A stretch of DNA of 64,000 nucleotides. Source: Hermatobates lingyangjiaoensis. Lineage: Eukaryota > Arthropoda > Insecta > Hemiptera > Hermatobatidae. Under the pieces are notes generated by a model that was not told the DNA's origin, ran no database searches, and worked only from the letters and a program-made list of their open reading frames with translations. The translations under genes were made by a program, and so were the position numbers. The stretch lies in the NCBI GenBank assembly GCA_026182355.1, contig JAPFBL010001928.1, positions 7,441,501-7,505,500 on the forward strand, written 5' to 3'. This document shows, one piece after another, positions 41,780-53,078 of the stretch (the stretch's first letter is position 1; each line of letters opens with the position of its first letter).

Positions 41780-42558
41780 TTACGAATATATATAAATTTT
41801 TGAAATCCTGCAATATGAGATAACATATTGCTCAAGTAATGAATGGGTAACATTTTAAAATGGAAAATACTTATTATTTACTTTTAGAAGTATTTATACA
41901 AAATAAGGAAGCAATTACTTGATATTTGTTGAGCATACATAGTTACGGTGATTATTTCGTTCTCTATGTATAAGGCAATGTGTTTGGTAGAACAATGGGT
42001 GGTTGTATTTAGATTATGGTTGTATCCAAAACAAGTTTGCTTGCTTTGGCCAGGCCACGATCTCATGCCAGAAGGCGTTTTCAATGCTTTCTCTTTCATT
42101 TGAAATCTTTTTTTCGTTTACCGTTTCAATAAATCGAAAGTGATCAATACCAATTGGAATTTAATTTTGAAATCGATTAAAGGGGTTGCGTAGGTGTTGT
42201 GAAGCGATGCTCGGGATTGAGCCGATGGCTCTCGGACAAGATCGGGGGCCTATCGCATTCAATGCAAATGAACTGGTTTTAGAGCGATAGAACGGCAGCG
42301 ATAGAGCTTCTCTGCCTGGTCAACAACAACTCGCTTCGGCCTAAATAACTGTTCAAAAGATGCTGGCTTCCTTGTGTCTGTGTGAACAACGCATCCAGCT
42401 TCCCAACCGAAACCTTTAATCTTCTGCAGAAACTGTACACTTGAATAAACACTTCACACAAAAGGTCGAAACAATCTTCACTGTTAATTCCATGAAGTTT
42501 ATGACATTATTCATGTCATAAAGGGATTATGACAGAAGTAATTATAGTCATATTGGGG
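41780..42558. other. Unannotated DNA, partly related to 43,030-43,320
   Basis: 'tgctcaagtaatgaatg' and '..catagttacggtgattatttcg..gtttgcttgctttgg' are distantly repeated at 43,060-43,300, on the other side of the family C fold-back. 42,180-42,470 has balanced composition but no recognised frame. Confidence 0.4.
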
Positions 42559-42719
42559 GATTTCAAGAATTACGTATCTACACACACACACACACACACA
42601 AAGATTTCACATAAACACGTAAAATAACAATCAATGATAAAACCACAATAAGAAAATGGGAAAATAAGACTAAGACCTTTCAACCGTAACAAGCGGTCTT
42701 CGTCAGAGTCTGAAACCCA

Positions 42720-42770
<51 letters not shown>

Positions 42771-42963
42771 AACAAACAAATAATAAAAACTAACAACTTG
42801 TTTCGAAAACTTAGTGTTTTTCTTCAGGTTAATATCTACTGAGAGCCGATCTACGGGAATAACATAGAAAGACCTCACGTAGATCGACCTCAACAGTGCA
42901 GATATTAATTAACCTGAAGAAGAACACAAAGTGTTCGAAACGAGTTGTTTCATATTCAACTTT

Positions 42964-42998
<35 letters not shown>

Positions 42999-43022
42999 AG
43001 ACGTAATTCTTGAAATCCCCCA
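42559..43022. mobile_element. PLE family C-like fold-back carrying a family B arm and (CA)n/(TG)n
   Basis: The outer ends 'gggggatttcaagaattacg' and 'cgtaattcttgaaatccccc' are perfect inverted repeats next to (CA)n and (TG)n. The inner core pair 'ttcgaaaacttagtgttttt'/'agaacacaaagtgttcgaaa' is family C. A family B arm (42,600-42,720, minus core 42,668-42,710) is inserted in the left CA tract, with (CA)n (42,724-42,765) after it. Confidence 0.72.
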
Positions 43023-43589
43023 ATATAACTAAATACTACACTATAACAGATTGCACAAGTAATGAATGAACTGCCTATACTCTTTATTTTTACGTTTTAA
43101 GAGTGATACTTGACTTTTCTGTTATCTATAGCTGATAAATTAGCGTATCTATCAACCATTTCAGTTCTAGACTGACAAAAAATTTTTTGGAATATACATA
43201 GTCAGGAGGATTTTTTCGTATTAGCAGAACGCTAGATGACTATATTTACATTATAAAGTCTTGTATCCAGAACTTGTTTGTTTGTTTGCTGAGGTTGGCA
43301 CCCAGTTAGTTATCTGTGCATCTATTTAAATAGGTGACTGATATTACCTATTAGATGTACCTTGATTTTACGAAAGAAGTCCTAAATGCTACTGTAGCTC
43401 TCTAGCGAATCTATTACACCGTACAATCCTGAGACCGACTGTGTCTTTTCTTTCAAACGAACGACCTGCACTTTAAAAAAAACAAGAGCAATGACCAAAA
43501 TTTGATCTTTAAATCGTAGGAATTAACGGTATACAGTCAAATGTAATTATCTTTTATAAACAATATAAAATTATTTTACCTTTAACATA

Positions 43590-43915
43590 GTTTTTGTAGG
43601 ATGTATATATTAATGTCAAGTACAAACAAGTTGACTTTAGTATATATATCATTGCCAAGTACAAAAAAGTTGACATTAGTAGATATACCAATGTCAAAGT
43701 AGGCAAAAGTTGACATAGTAGACATATTATTGTCAAGTCCAAAAATATTTGCATTAGTATAGATATATCAATAAAAGACAAAAAAGTTGATTTTAGTAGA
43801 TATACAAATGTCAAGTAGACAAAAGTTGATACAGTAGATATATTATCGTCAAGTACAAAAAAATTGACATTAGTTGATCTAATAATGTCAAGTACACAAA
43901 TGTTGATATCATTGT
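43590..43915. repeat. Degenerate minisatellite, about 40-bp units
   Basis: 'aatgtcaagtacaaa(c/a)aagttgac' and 'ttagtagatatac' alternate at least seven times with many substitutions. A minus-strand open frame over it (43,554-43,814) is a by-product. Confidence 0.7.
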
Positions 43916-44440
43916 ATGATTATTACGATAACATATTTGTATAGGTGACTTGAAGTGTTCATGTTTGAGTTTTACAATATGTTTATTTATAATAATATAG
44001 ACTTCTCAGTTTGTATATTGACTCATTTGAACCATTACTATAGTTAAAAAAAAGAAAATATATAATTTATCAATATCAATTTTTTGTTTAATTATTCAGA
44101 TAGTTGTACAAGATGAAGGATGGTTTTAATGGTGCTGTTTTTGATTGATGATATTAGCATATTATTAGCATTGGCGCTTATAGCTAAAGGAAGGCGAGGA
44201 GGTGGAGGAGGAGGAGGGATTAATTGAATTGGCCGTTTGGCCTAGACTGGTCTAGGGTGGCCATAGAGAGTGCAGAGGGGGTGTTTGGTATTATGTGTGG
44301 GGGAGTGGAAGGAATGCGGCCCAGCTACCTCTGGAATCTGCCAACCTCAGTCATAAAGAACACGCAAGTCTCATAAATTAGGTCACCAATGCAGGTCACA
44401 TAGCCTTTTTCTTTTTTTTTTATTTTTAATATATATATAT
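43916..44440. other. Unannotated DNA
   Basis: Includes a G-rich stretch (about 44,188-44,310, GGAGG and GTGGGGG runs) without recognised origin. Confidence 0.4.
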
Positions 44441-44705
44441 ATATACACTTTTTCGTTGGAAATACGATCCAAAACGGACAAATATATAATTCAATATAGA
44501 CAAAGAAACATAGAGAAATCAAAAGAACACACTTACAGTCTCTAATTTTCGGTTTTAACTGTCTCCAACCGTCTCTGAACCAGTGCGCTTGGTTTCCCTC
44601 TCTTATCTTTCCTGAAGACGGTTTAAACCGAAAATTAGAGACTGTAAGTGTGTTCTTTTGATTTCTCTATGTTTCTTTGTCTATATTGAACTATATATAT
44701 ATATC
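44441..44705. mobile_element. PLE family A fold-back, left core deleted
   Basis: The left outer tail 'tttttcgttggaaatacgat' to 'tctctaattttcggttttaac' then jumps to the right arm. The right core at 44,608-44,641 is intact (TTTC/GAGA with one wobble, CTGAAGA, C, GGTTT/AAACC, GAA, AATT), followed by GTAAGT. TA tracts on both sides. Confidence 0.8.
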
Positions 44706-45416
44706 TATTTTTTTTTTTGAAAATCTACATGGGTGTCTGGTTCTAATATCTGATGATTCCATCGAAGAGAAGAACCGTTGTACGTCACTTTGATCAGAGC
44801 TAGAAGCCTTCAACTTTGAATAAAATGATTCAAGCTTATTTGGTCCCGCATCAACCAATCAGATATATATATATATAACTTGTTGATTGAATCTTCTAAG
44901 GCTGTTGGAGGGGGAAACGATTTTAAATAAACTCAATCCCGCGATGCCTTCTCATCAAAGCCTTTTCCTCTATTAATGCAATTTCCCCCAGACTCTGCAA
45001 GTCCCATTCCCATTTACAGCAACTCGTCATGCTCTCCCTATTAATCCATCGTCCGCTTAATTCTTTTCATTTTAACTTAGATTTATCTTCAATGATTTCA
45101 TATTTATGATGATTGCACATAGGTTTTCCTCCTGTTTATTCTCCTACTTTAAGAATACTTTTTTTAAAATGAACATCATTCTTCAGTTAGTATGCAACTG
45201 TACTTAGATGATTGACATAAAAAAAAAATGGACTTAATAACAACTCAACATAAATATGTGTACAAAAAATCAAAAGTAATCAGTTTTTTGTTCTTGTCCT
45301 ACTTAAACATTATTTACAACTATATTCCTAATATACCTAAATTCCATTTCTGAATAACATCGCGTTGTTTAAGACGTTTATTTTTATTATGGTTGATTAC
45401 TATGAAATCTTTTGTT
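44706..45416. other. Unannotated DNA
   Basis: No element ends or open frames supported. Confidence 0.4.
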
Positions 45417-45417
45417 A

Positions 45418-45552
45418 TATAGTTCAATGTATAAAAAGAAACATAGAGAAATCAAAAGCACACATTTACAGTCTCTAATGTTTGGTTTGAACCGTCTTCA
45501 GGAGAGATAAGAGAGGGAAACTAAGCGAACTGGTTCAGAGACGGTCTTCAAC
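45418..45552 (-). mobile_element. PLE family A single arm joined to a SINE
   Basis: Core at 45,472-45,505 on the minus strand with CATT/ACAAA changes in the GAAAATT part. The arm ends 'gagacggtcttcaaccgtc' directly against SINE sequence. Confidence 0.65.
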
Positions 45553-45685
45553 CGTCCTTCTCTGAGAGACGACGTGCTTAGATTTATTCATCTTCCGCGT
45601 GAATAAATCGAGGGCCAGGTAGGGATCGAACCCCAGTCCTACCAGTTCAGAGGTGAGTACGTTAACCACTGAGCTAACCTGGTCC
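45553..45685 (-). mobile_element. tRNA-derived SINE with the best preserved tRNA-like head
   Basis: On the minus strand: GGACCAGGTTAGCTCAGTGG, then 'taacgtactcacctctgaac', then GGGTTCGATCCC (B box) and CCTGGCCC closing the acceptor-like stem, followed by 'tcgatttattcacgcggaag' and 'gcacgtcgtctctcagag'. A and B boxes are close to consensus. The 3' body is truncated at the PLE arm. Confidence 0.82.
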
Positions 45686-45699
45686 TTTCTCATCAAGGT

Positions 45700-45716
45700 T
45701 ACTCTCTCTTTCTCTC

Positions 45717-45785
<69 letters not shown>

Positions 45786-45815
45786 GTGTGTGTGTGTGTG
45801 TGTATGTGTGTGTGT
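45700..45815. repeat. (CT)n followed by (GT)n microsatellite
   Basis: (CT)n from about 45,719 to 45,782 and (GT)n to about 45,815. Serine/leucine-rich and Arg/Glu-rich open frames over it are artefacts. Confidence 0.95.
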
Positions 45816-46886
45816 TGTATATGTCTGTTATAGGAAGGAAATATACCTCTTACTAAAAGCCCATGAAAATAGAAATAAGTTTTAGCGGTCGTAAATAACA
45901 CTACTTTTGCCTGATTCGGTAAAGTAGACTCCAAGGATAGCATAACAGAACTGAACAGCAACTACAATAAACATAAAAATCCATTTCTGTGGTGTATGAG
46001 GTATAATGTATGATCAATTGTATCATTTGTATGATGATGTATGTATGTGTTCACGAATTAGATACAAAGAATACAATGACGAACCTAACTAACTTGAACA
46101 TTTCACTTGTCTCTCAGTGCAGACAGATACATTAGCAGTCTAACATGACAATAATATATCTAAATATATTATTCAAAATTCATGCTAGCTTTCTAAATAA
46201 TAAAGAAATTTAAACGGTTAATGCAATTTTTTTTTCAAAATATTACATCCAGATAATTTTTAAAAAAGGCAATTTAATAAAACTACCATGTTAGTTAAAT
46301 ACCGTTCGGTAAAATAATTATATATCAACAAAAAAAATGAATAATTTTAGCTGCTATTTGTTGAAAATACCAGAATTCTGAAAACTTTTTAAACTTGTTA
46401 AATTAGTTGCTAACCTGTAATTGAATCTGCATTGATTTTATTTTTTTTTAATTCCAACCAATTTTCTTTTTTTTAAAAAAAAAGACTTCCAATTATATAG
46501 TTCAAGTTTAAACTAAATTCCTTGAAGACAATTTTTTTTTGTGGTATCTACGTATATAATCTCTTGTTAATATTGATTACATTGCGGAAATATTCTTACG
46601 GCAATCGCTAGATTTTGTTTTATTATTTATTTATTTAGGGATATAAAATACTTTTAATAAATAAATTCATACGCAGCTAATGAACATAATTTAAATACTA
46701 TAAAGCATAATATATTGAAATAAGGATAAAAATATCAATTACAAATAGAATTATTACTTTACAAATAAATTTAATAATAAGATAGAAATAAAAATGAAAA
46801 AAAAAGGATAGACTATTTAAAAAGATACTACACTATATATTAAGGATAAAAGGAGTGCTTAAAGAATTTAGATATAGAAATACAGG
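45816..46886. other. AT-rich DNA, no recognised feature
   Basis: No supported feature; A/T homopolymer runs at 46,440-46,485. Confidence 0.45.
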
Positions 46887-46887
46887 G

Positions 46888-47115
46888 GTGATAACGTCAG
46901 CCGTTACCGACTTTTGTTATCGGTGATTCTACGATTTTATTGAACTTTTGCATACTCAGTGATTCTAGATCTTTAACGTATCATCGTCGCTTAACGCTCT
47001 GGACCGACGGCTTAACATCCTCTCCGAGGGACAACGTACTCAGATTTACGTATTCACCTCCCGCGTGAATAAATCGAGACATAGGTGGGGATCGAGCCTC
47101 GGACTATAAAAGTAG
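46888..47115 (-). mobile_element. tRNA-derived SINE, 3' body and part of head
   Basis: 'gggtgataacgtcagccgtt' (3' side), 'gatctttaacgtatcatcg', 'ccgacggcttaacatcctct', 'attcacctcccgcgtgaata', then 'ggtggggatcgagcctcgg' (B box). The A-box half is missing. Confidence 0.7.
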
Positions 47116-47650
47116 TTAATTATTTTGAAAATAAGAGCGCAAATCTGGATCAATAATACTTATTATTTAATTCAAAATTACCGGTAAACGTATATAAACA
47201 GCTGTTATATAATTAAATAACAGAAATATCCATATTGGACAAACATAGAAGAATATTTAACAACTAACATAAATTATGAATCGTAATAAAAATAAGACGT
47301 TTGTTTTAATATTGAGATATTGATTTTCATGGCTGCTGGTTTGGAAATTGTTTTTGTTGCTGGTAAAGCTGTGTAGTATATCGTCATTATTGTCTTTGAA
47401 AGATCAAAAAAGATCAGAATTGAGACTACTAGTTGCCATTTGATGATAAATAAATCGCTGAGAAACTAAAACCTTTATAACAATAGTCCTGCAGCCATCT
47501 TTAGAGTCATCGTCTCTTCTGTTCTTCTTTGTTGATGAGACACAGTTCTTAATATCACTAAAAGTAACTTTTTCGTCTGCTTGTATACCAATGGTTATCT
47601 AACAGTCGTAAATAGTAAATATTTATGTTAATGGAAGAATTTATAAATTA
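47116..47650. other. Unannotated DNA
   Basis: No supported feature. Confidence 0.4.
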
Positions 47651-48421
47651 CTAGCTGATGTGGCGAACTTCGCACCGTCAACTGTCATACCACCATTTCA
47701 GTTTTTATAGTATACAAGACGTTAACTGTCAGTGAATGTCACGTTACCTTTAGCTAAGCTTAATTTGGATTTAATTATAAACATAATAGCTAACCCAACA
47801 GACGTTGTACTGCCTTACCTATAAATATTTAATTAGAACAGGAATAAAAACTAAAATAACAATCTGGAGTAGCCTAAACTCAACTTTACTACAATTAAAC
47901 ATAATCAACATAAAACATAAAAGTTAACAATCAACTTTTGTTTTGTTTGATTAGTCAAAATGTTTGACACACATCGGAATTCACTAAAATAAATGTTTTT
48001 TGGTTCTCTTTACATTTAACAATTTTATTCTTCTAACATATCATCTTAACTCATTAGAATATTTCAAATTTTTGTTTATTAAACCTGTAAATAACAATTT
48101 TATTTCACTTGTCTAAATCAATGTAAACAAATCCGATATTTAGGTCAGGTGATGATTCATTATTCCAAAACAACATTTCAGTTTTTATAGTATACAAGAT
48201 GTTATTTATATCAGGTTTTGGAAGCCTGTTGTGAACAGGTCCCTTGAGTTCAAAGCATAGCGCGTTGGACGCTAATGTTAAAAGTCGTGTGTTTTATTTC
48301 ATAAAGTTTATTTCACAAAATCCTGATACATTTTATTATTTATTCAGTTTAGAAAATGCACGGTAGTAAGAAAACAAACAAACAAGAACAGACATCAGGG
48401 TTTTATAAGTACATATATAGA
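47651..48421 (-). mobile_element. Non-autonomous Helitron, copy with PLE insertion at its 5' edge
   Basis: Minus strand start TCTATATATGTACTTATAAA (48,421 down) and end GGTGCGAAGTTCGCC..ATCAGCTAG (47,651), with a 3' hairpin and CTAG. Flanks are A (5') and T (3'). 'ttcagtttttatagtataca' occurs twice inside. No Rep/helicase. A PLE palindrome inserted next to its 5' end duplicated the boundary sequence. Confidence 0.78.
48238..48302 (+). pseudogene. tRNA-Arg-like pseudogene inside the Helitron
   Basis: 'ggtcccttgagttcaaagca', 'tagcgcgttggac' and 'taatgttaaaagtcgtgtg' line up with the layout of a eukaryotic tRNA-Arg (A box ..tagcgcgttggac, anticodon loop, T arm). The B box (gttttatttc) and anticodon loop are degraded. 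Confidence 0.5.
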
Positions 48422-48427
48422 TAAATG

Positions 48428-48633
48428 ATCAAACCACAATATGAAATAAGAAAACAAGACTAAAATCTTTCAACCGTAACAAGTGGTCTTCGTCAGAGTC
48501 AAAAAAAACCCAGGGATTTTGACTCTGACGAAGACCACTTGTTACGGTTGAAAGATCTTAGTCTTGTTTTCCCATTTCTTATTCTGGTTTGATCATTGAT
48601 GGTTATTTCACCTGCTTATGTGAAATCTTTTTA
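48428..48633. mobile_element. PLE family B fold-back with 15-bp target duplication
   Basis: ATATATAGATAAATG flanks both sides (48,413-48,427 and 48,633-48,647). Minus core 48,458-48,500; plus core 48,521-48,563 (GACT, CTGACGA, A, GACC(A)..GGTT hairpin, GAA, AGATCT, T, AGTC). The right arm is about 35 bp longer than the left. Confidence 0.85.
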
Positions 48634-48649
48634 TATATAGATAAATGGA

Positions 48650-48988
48650 TAAGCGAAAGAATAAAATAATTGTGCATATGAATTATGTTTGAGAAATCAT
48701 TTGGTGAAGTATTCTAATGTTGTGTTTATGAAACTCTCTGTAAGCATTGCAAGGTCAGTTGTTACATTAAAGTAAATGATAAGGCTCTTCGATCTTTACG
48801 CTTTGCTCATTCCATTTAGAAAGGTCATCGTTAAACTTTCCCCGTAAGTATTGCAAGGCTATTTCGAATAGGGGAACGATATGACTCTTCATCCCTTTTT
48901 GCTTAGCCCTTTTTGTTTAAAACTGTCCACTTTAAATTTAAGCTTAGTTACAGTGAATAACATAACTAGGCTTAAGTTATAACATAAC
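48650..48988. other. Unannotated DNA
   Basis: 'ctctgtaagcattgcaaggtc' and 'tccccgtaagtattgcaaggc' suggest a degenerate duplication of about 115 bp. Confidence 0.4.
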
Positions 48989-48989
48989 T

Positions 48990-50160
48990 GACAATCTCAC
49001 CCTCCCTCTATCCCTCACATCCGTCTCCTTCTTTTTCTCTCTTCCTCTCTCTCTCGCCCTCCCTCTATCCCTCACACCCTCTCTTCTTCTTTCTCTCTCA
49101 CCCTCCCTCTATCCCTCACACTCCTCTCTTCTTCTCTCTCTTCTCTCTCTTCTCGCCCTCCCTCTATCCCTCACTCTCTTTCTCCTCTCCTCTTTCTCTC
49201 TCTCCCTCTTATTCTCCTTCTCTCTCTCTCGCCCTCCCTCTATCCCTCACACCCTCTCTTCTTCTTTCTCTCTCACCCTCCCTCTATCCCTCACACTCCG
49301 TCTCCTTCTTTCTCTCTCTTCCTCTCTCTCTCGCCCTCCCTCTATCTCTCACTCTCTTTCTCCCTCTCCCTCTTTCTCTCTCTTCCTCTCTTTCACCCTC
49401 CCTCTATCCTCTCACATCTCTATCTTCTTCTTTCTCTCTCTCCTCCCTCTATCCCTCACACTCCGTCTCCTTCTTTCTCCCTCTTCCTCTCTCTCTCGCC
49501 CTCCCTCTATCTCTCACTCTCTTTCTCCCTCTCCCTCTTTCTCTCTCTTCCTCTCTCTCTCGCCCTCCCTCTATCCCTCACATCCTATCTTCTTCTTTCC
49601 TCCCTCACCTCTCCTCTTCTTCCTCACACTCTCTCCCTCTTTCTTTCTCTTCCTCTCTATTTCGCCCTCAATCTATCCCTCACACCCTCTCTCCTTCTTT
49701 CTCTCTCACCCTCCCTCTATCCCTCACACTCCGTCTCCTTCTTTCTCTCTCTTCCTCTCTCTCTCTCCCTCCCTCTATCCTCTCACTCTCTTTCTCCCTC
49801 TCCCTCTTTCTCTCTCTTCCTCTCTCTCTCGCCCTCCCTCTATCCCTCACATCCTATCTTCTTCTTTCTCTCTCACCCTCCCTCTATCCCTCACACTCCG
49901 TCTCCTTCTTTCTCTCTCTTCCTCTCTCTCTCGCCCTCCCTCTATCCCTCACTCTCTTTCTTCCTCTCCCTCTTTCTCTCTCTTCCTCTCTATTTCGCCC
50001 TCCCTCTATCCGTCTTTCTCTCTCTCCCTCTCCTTCTTTCTCTCTCTTCCCCCTCTCTCACCATCCCTCTATCTCTCAATCTCTTTCTCTCTCTTCCCCT
50101 CCCTCTATACCTCACTCTCTTTCTCCCTCTTCCTCTCCTCTCTCACCCATATTTCACTCA
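48990..50160. repeat. 1.15-kb polypyrimidine minisatellite
   Basis: An almost pure C/T strand built from alternating phrases 'gccctccctctatccctcac', 'ctctcttcttctttctctct', 'actccgtctccttctttctc' and 'ctttctccctctccctcttt'. Units are recombined rather than regular. Such tracts can form triplex or H-DNA (inference). Confidence 0.9.
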
Positions 50161-50283
50161 TTGAAGTTTAAGGTCTTCAATCCATTAAGCTTTGCCTCGT
50201 GCATGTACAGTAGTCATGATCTAACTTCTCACGTTCCTTCTCTTGTGATTTAGGGCTTTATATTACCTATTTATGGTTTATAC

Positions 50284-50591
50284 CAGGCATGGGCAACGTT
50301 TTGTGAACTGTGGGCCGCATTACATAATTTCCAAGTGACCTCAAGCCGCATAGTAATTTCTAAGGTATGTCCATACATACAGTTTATATGTATTTCTATA
50401 TGTATTGAAATACATACTGTGTGTTATATTAATGTGTCGATGATTATTTAACTTCTTATTGTTCTTATAATCAAAATTATTATTCATCTTCATAATTGCA
50501 TTATGGTAAACAATTATAACAACACAATCTCAAAAAGATTAGTGCGTCATATGAGCAAAAAAACTAAAACTTTTATTGCTATAGAGCTCTC

Positions 50592-50639
<48 letters not shown>

Positions 50640-50780
50640 GTTGTAATTTTCTTCCAAAAGTCTAAGTAAGCTTTTGTTAAAAAACAAAAAGCAAAAGAAT
50701 TTGTAATATTAAGATAGAATTACAGATGATCTCCGCCGTCGCACAAAAACACGTTTTGGGCCGCAGGTTGCCCATGCCTG
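50284..50780. mobile_element. hAT-type MITE, complete, 497 bp
   Basis: Terminal inverted repeats CAGGCATGGGCAAC / GTTGCCCATGCCTG and a perfect 8-bp target duplication GTTTATAC (50,276-50,283; 50,781-50,788), as expected for hAT. Subterminal 'gtgggccgcat' and 'ttttgggccgcag' repeats. An internal (CT)n occurs at 50,603-50,637. Non-coding. The same element is at 55,683-57,185. Confidence 0.92.
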
Positions 50781-50904
50781 GTTTATACTATGACTTCTGT
50801 TCTAATTTTTGACTGCAAACTTTCTATGTAATATTGAAAACCAGTTAAACGAGTACTAGGTTTTATTTTTGTTTTAAATTTTAAACATTTTTATTGTTTT
50901 ATTA

Positions 50905-51016
50905 GAGAGAGACGGATAGAGGGAGGGCGAAATAGAGAGGAAGAGATAGAAAGAGGGAGAGGGAGAAAGAGAGTGAGAGATAGAGGGAGGGCGAGAGAGA
51001 GAGGAAGAGAGAGAAA
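50905..51016. repeat. Polypurine tract, inverted copy of the polypyrimidine array
   Basis: 'gagggagggcgaaatagaga' and 'gatagagggagggcgagag' are the reverse complement of phrases in 49.9-50.0 kb. The two arrays are about 0.75 kb apart, either side of the hAT MITE, in opposite orientation. Confidence 0.8.
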
Positions 51017-51029
51017 GATTGTTAAATAT

Positions 51030-51640
51030 CTTTATTGTATTTTATTTTTATTGTTATGTCTACATAAATATTTATTAGAAAAATATTTCTAACCATATAA
51101 TTATATGGTTAGAAATGACTATTGAATTAATGATATTCATAACCAGGTCACTTCAAAAGTATTTCTTCTATTCCAAGGTAGCGTAATCAATTTTTTTTTT
51201 ATGTAGAGCACAATAGGAAGGGGACTGGCAGAGAGGGGTGTGATATCCGGACTGGGATTGATATCCGGTGAAGGAGAAGAGTCCAGGGGTCGTTAGAGTC
51301 CTTCACCAGGGCGGCAGTCGATTACACGCAACAAGTGTCAAGCTCCCCCTCTCGATTGTCCCTTGAGTCCACTGTAAAAGCCACCCCCCCCCCCCCACCC
51401 TGCCTTCACCTTTCTCACCGCCACCTGGTTCAACTCTAATTGAGATTCTGGTCAAGTCCCTACCCTTTCCTATTGTTCTCACTTCTCTTTCAACATGAAT
51501 AAAACAAACTCCATACCTACCACAGATAACCCTTTACAACTCCTTATGTCCCTTTATTCACTTTTTCTTATTTTTTTATTTTCTATCTTTTAGAATTTCT
51601 TTTTTTTATATATATTTTTTTTTATATAATGTTATCACCT
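51030..51640. other. Unannotated DNA with a GC-richer segment
   Basis: 51,205-51,450 is markedly richer in G and C ('gatatccggactgggattga', a run of about 15 C near 51,385) with no recognised coding capacity. Confidence 0.4.
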
Positions 51641-51753
51641 TTAAGTTGTTCTCCTTTTTTAAAAAAAACCCTGTGACTTTACCAATAAATGTAACATGCA
51701 TTACTTCTAATTCTTTGCTAACAAGTATACTTAAAGAACTTACTGCTTACCAG

Positions 51754-51860
<107 letters not shown>

Positions 51861-51989
51861 AATACAGAGAATTACAGACTACTTACAAAAGAGTTTATTA
51901 GAAAATTGAACTTTTTGATTACTATGTGTTCAGCATTAGGTTAATTTTCCTTGAAAGGAAGAAGAAAAGTGGTTTGTAGGCCAGAAAAC

Positions 51990-52324
51990 ACTCTCTTTCT
52001 CTCTCTCTCTCTTCCCCTCTCTCCTGAATCACCTATCCCTTCCTCTCTCTCCCTCTTTCCCTCTCAATCCCTCTCTCTCTCCCCCTTTCTTTTTCCCCTT
52101 CCCCTATCTTACTCTCTCTCTCTCTCACTCCCTCTTTCTCTTTCTTCCCCTCTCTTCTCCCTCCCTCTCTCTCTATCCCTCTTTCTCTCTCTTCCACTCT
52201 GTCTCGCCCTCCCTCTATCCCTTACTCTCTCTCTATCCCTCTTTCTCTCTTCCTCCTCCCTCTACCCCTCACTCTTTCTCTTCCCCCCTCTCTCTCCTTC
52301 TCTCTCCCTCTCCTCTCTCACCCA

Positions 52325-52356
<32 letters not shown>

Positions 52357-52360
52357 GCCT
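51990..52360. repeat. Polypyrimidine array
   Basis: A continuous C/T-rich strand related in wording to 48,990-50,160. A 142-codon Ser/Leu/Pro open frame through it is a composition artefact. Confidence 0.9.
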
Positions 52361-52379
52361 AAAAAGCAGTAATACGTAA

Positions 52380-53078
52380 TAATAGAGGATTATGCCATGT
52401 AGTAAATATACTTCTACTTTAATCTTCGAAATAACATAATTTAATATAATTTTCTACGAGACGAAATATATCTGAAGTTATAGAGCATCCTGGTAAAGTC
52501 TGTCATTTTGAACTTCACCAGCCTTTAACTAGCTATTCACAATTTCATTCAGTCTAATTACGCCAGTTCTGTTAAGTTTTTATTGTTTCTTTTTTCGTAA
52601 TAATGTCCTCATGAGTGAGTCAGAACACAGTATTCCATGACACTCCGTCAGCACCAGTATTTGTTGGATCATGATAAAAACAGGCATGTGGACTGTCCTT
52701 ATTTTGTACAAAAGTCGCTGTGTAGTTTTCAGAACTAGTGTAGCTGTCTAGGTTAAAAAAAACATACAGTCAGATCAATCTTGTATGAAGATGAGTTCAG
52801 ATAAAAGGTTGTAGGTATGATTTTGAGTGATTTAGGATACACTTTAAACAACTTAATTAGGAAAGTACACTTTTTTTACTGCTGTGGAATTTGATGTACA
52901 ATTTGTAACAGAAGTAGGAAAAAAAAAACGAAGGAATGTGAGAAGAGATTGAGGAGTGAGGGTGTTGGGGCTTTAGCAGTGGTCAGCGGTGAAGGGAGTG
53001 GGCGAAGGAGCAGGGTGTGAGGGACTGCAGAGGCGGCCAGTCATTAGAAGTGGCGCAGGGGCCATGTGGGCAGAGGCT
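52380..53078. other. Unannotated DNA; GC-richer left flank of the satellite
   Basis: 52,940-53,075 is G-rich ('gggagtgggcgaaggagcag') and unlike both the satellite and the AT-rich surroundings. Confidence 0.4.

Noticed and set aside
45653..45961. Ser/Leu and Arg/Glu open frames
   Set aside because: Translation of (CT)n/(GT)n on both strands.
51951..52379. 142-codon Ser/Leu/Pro-rich open frame
   Set aside because: Translation of a polypyrimidine array; no start context, domain or codon bias.
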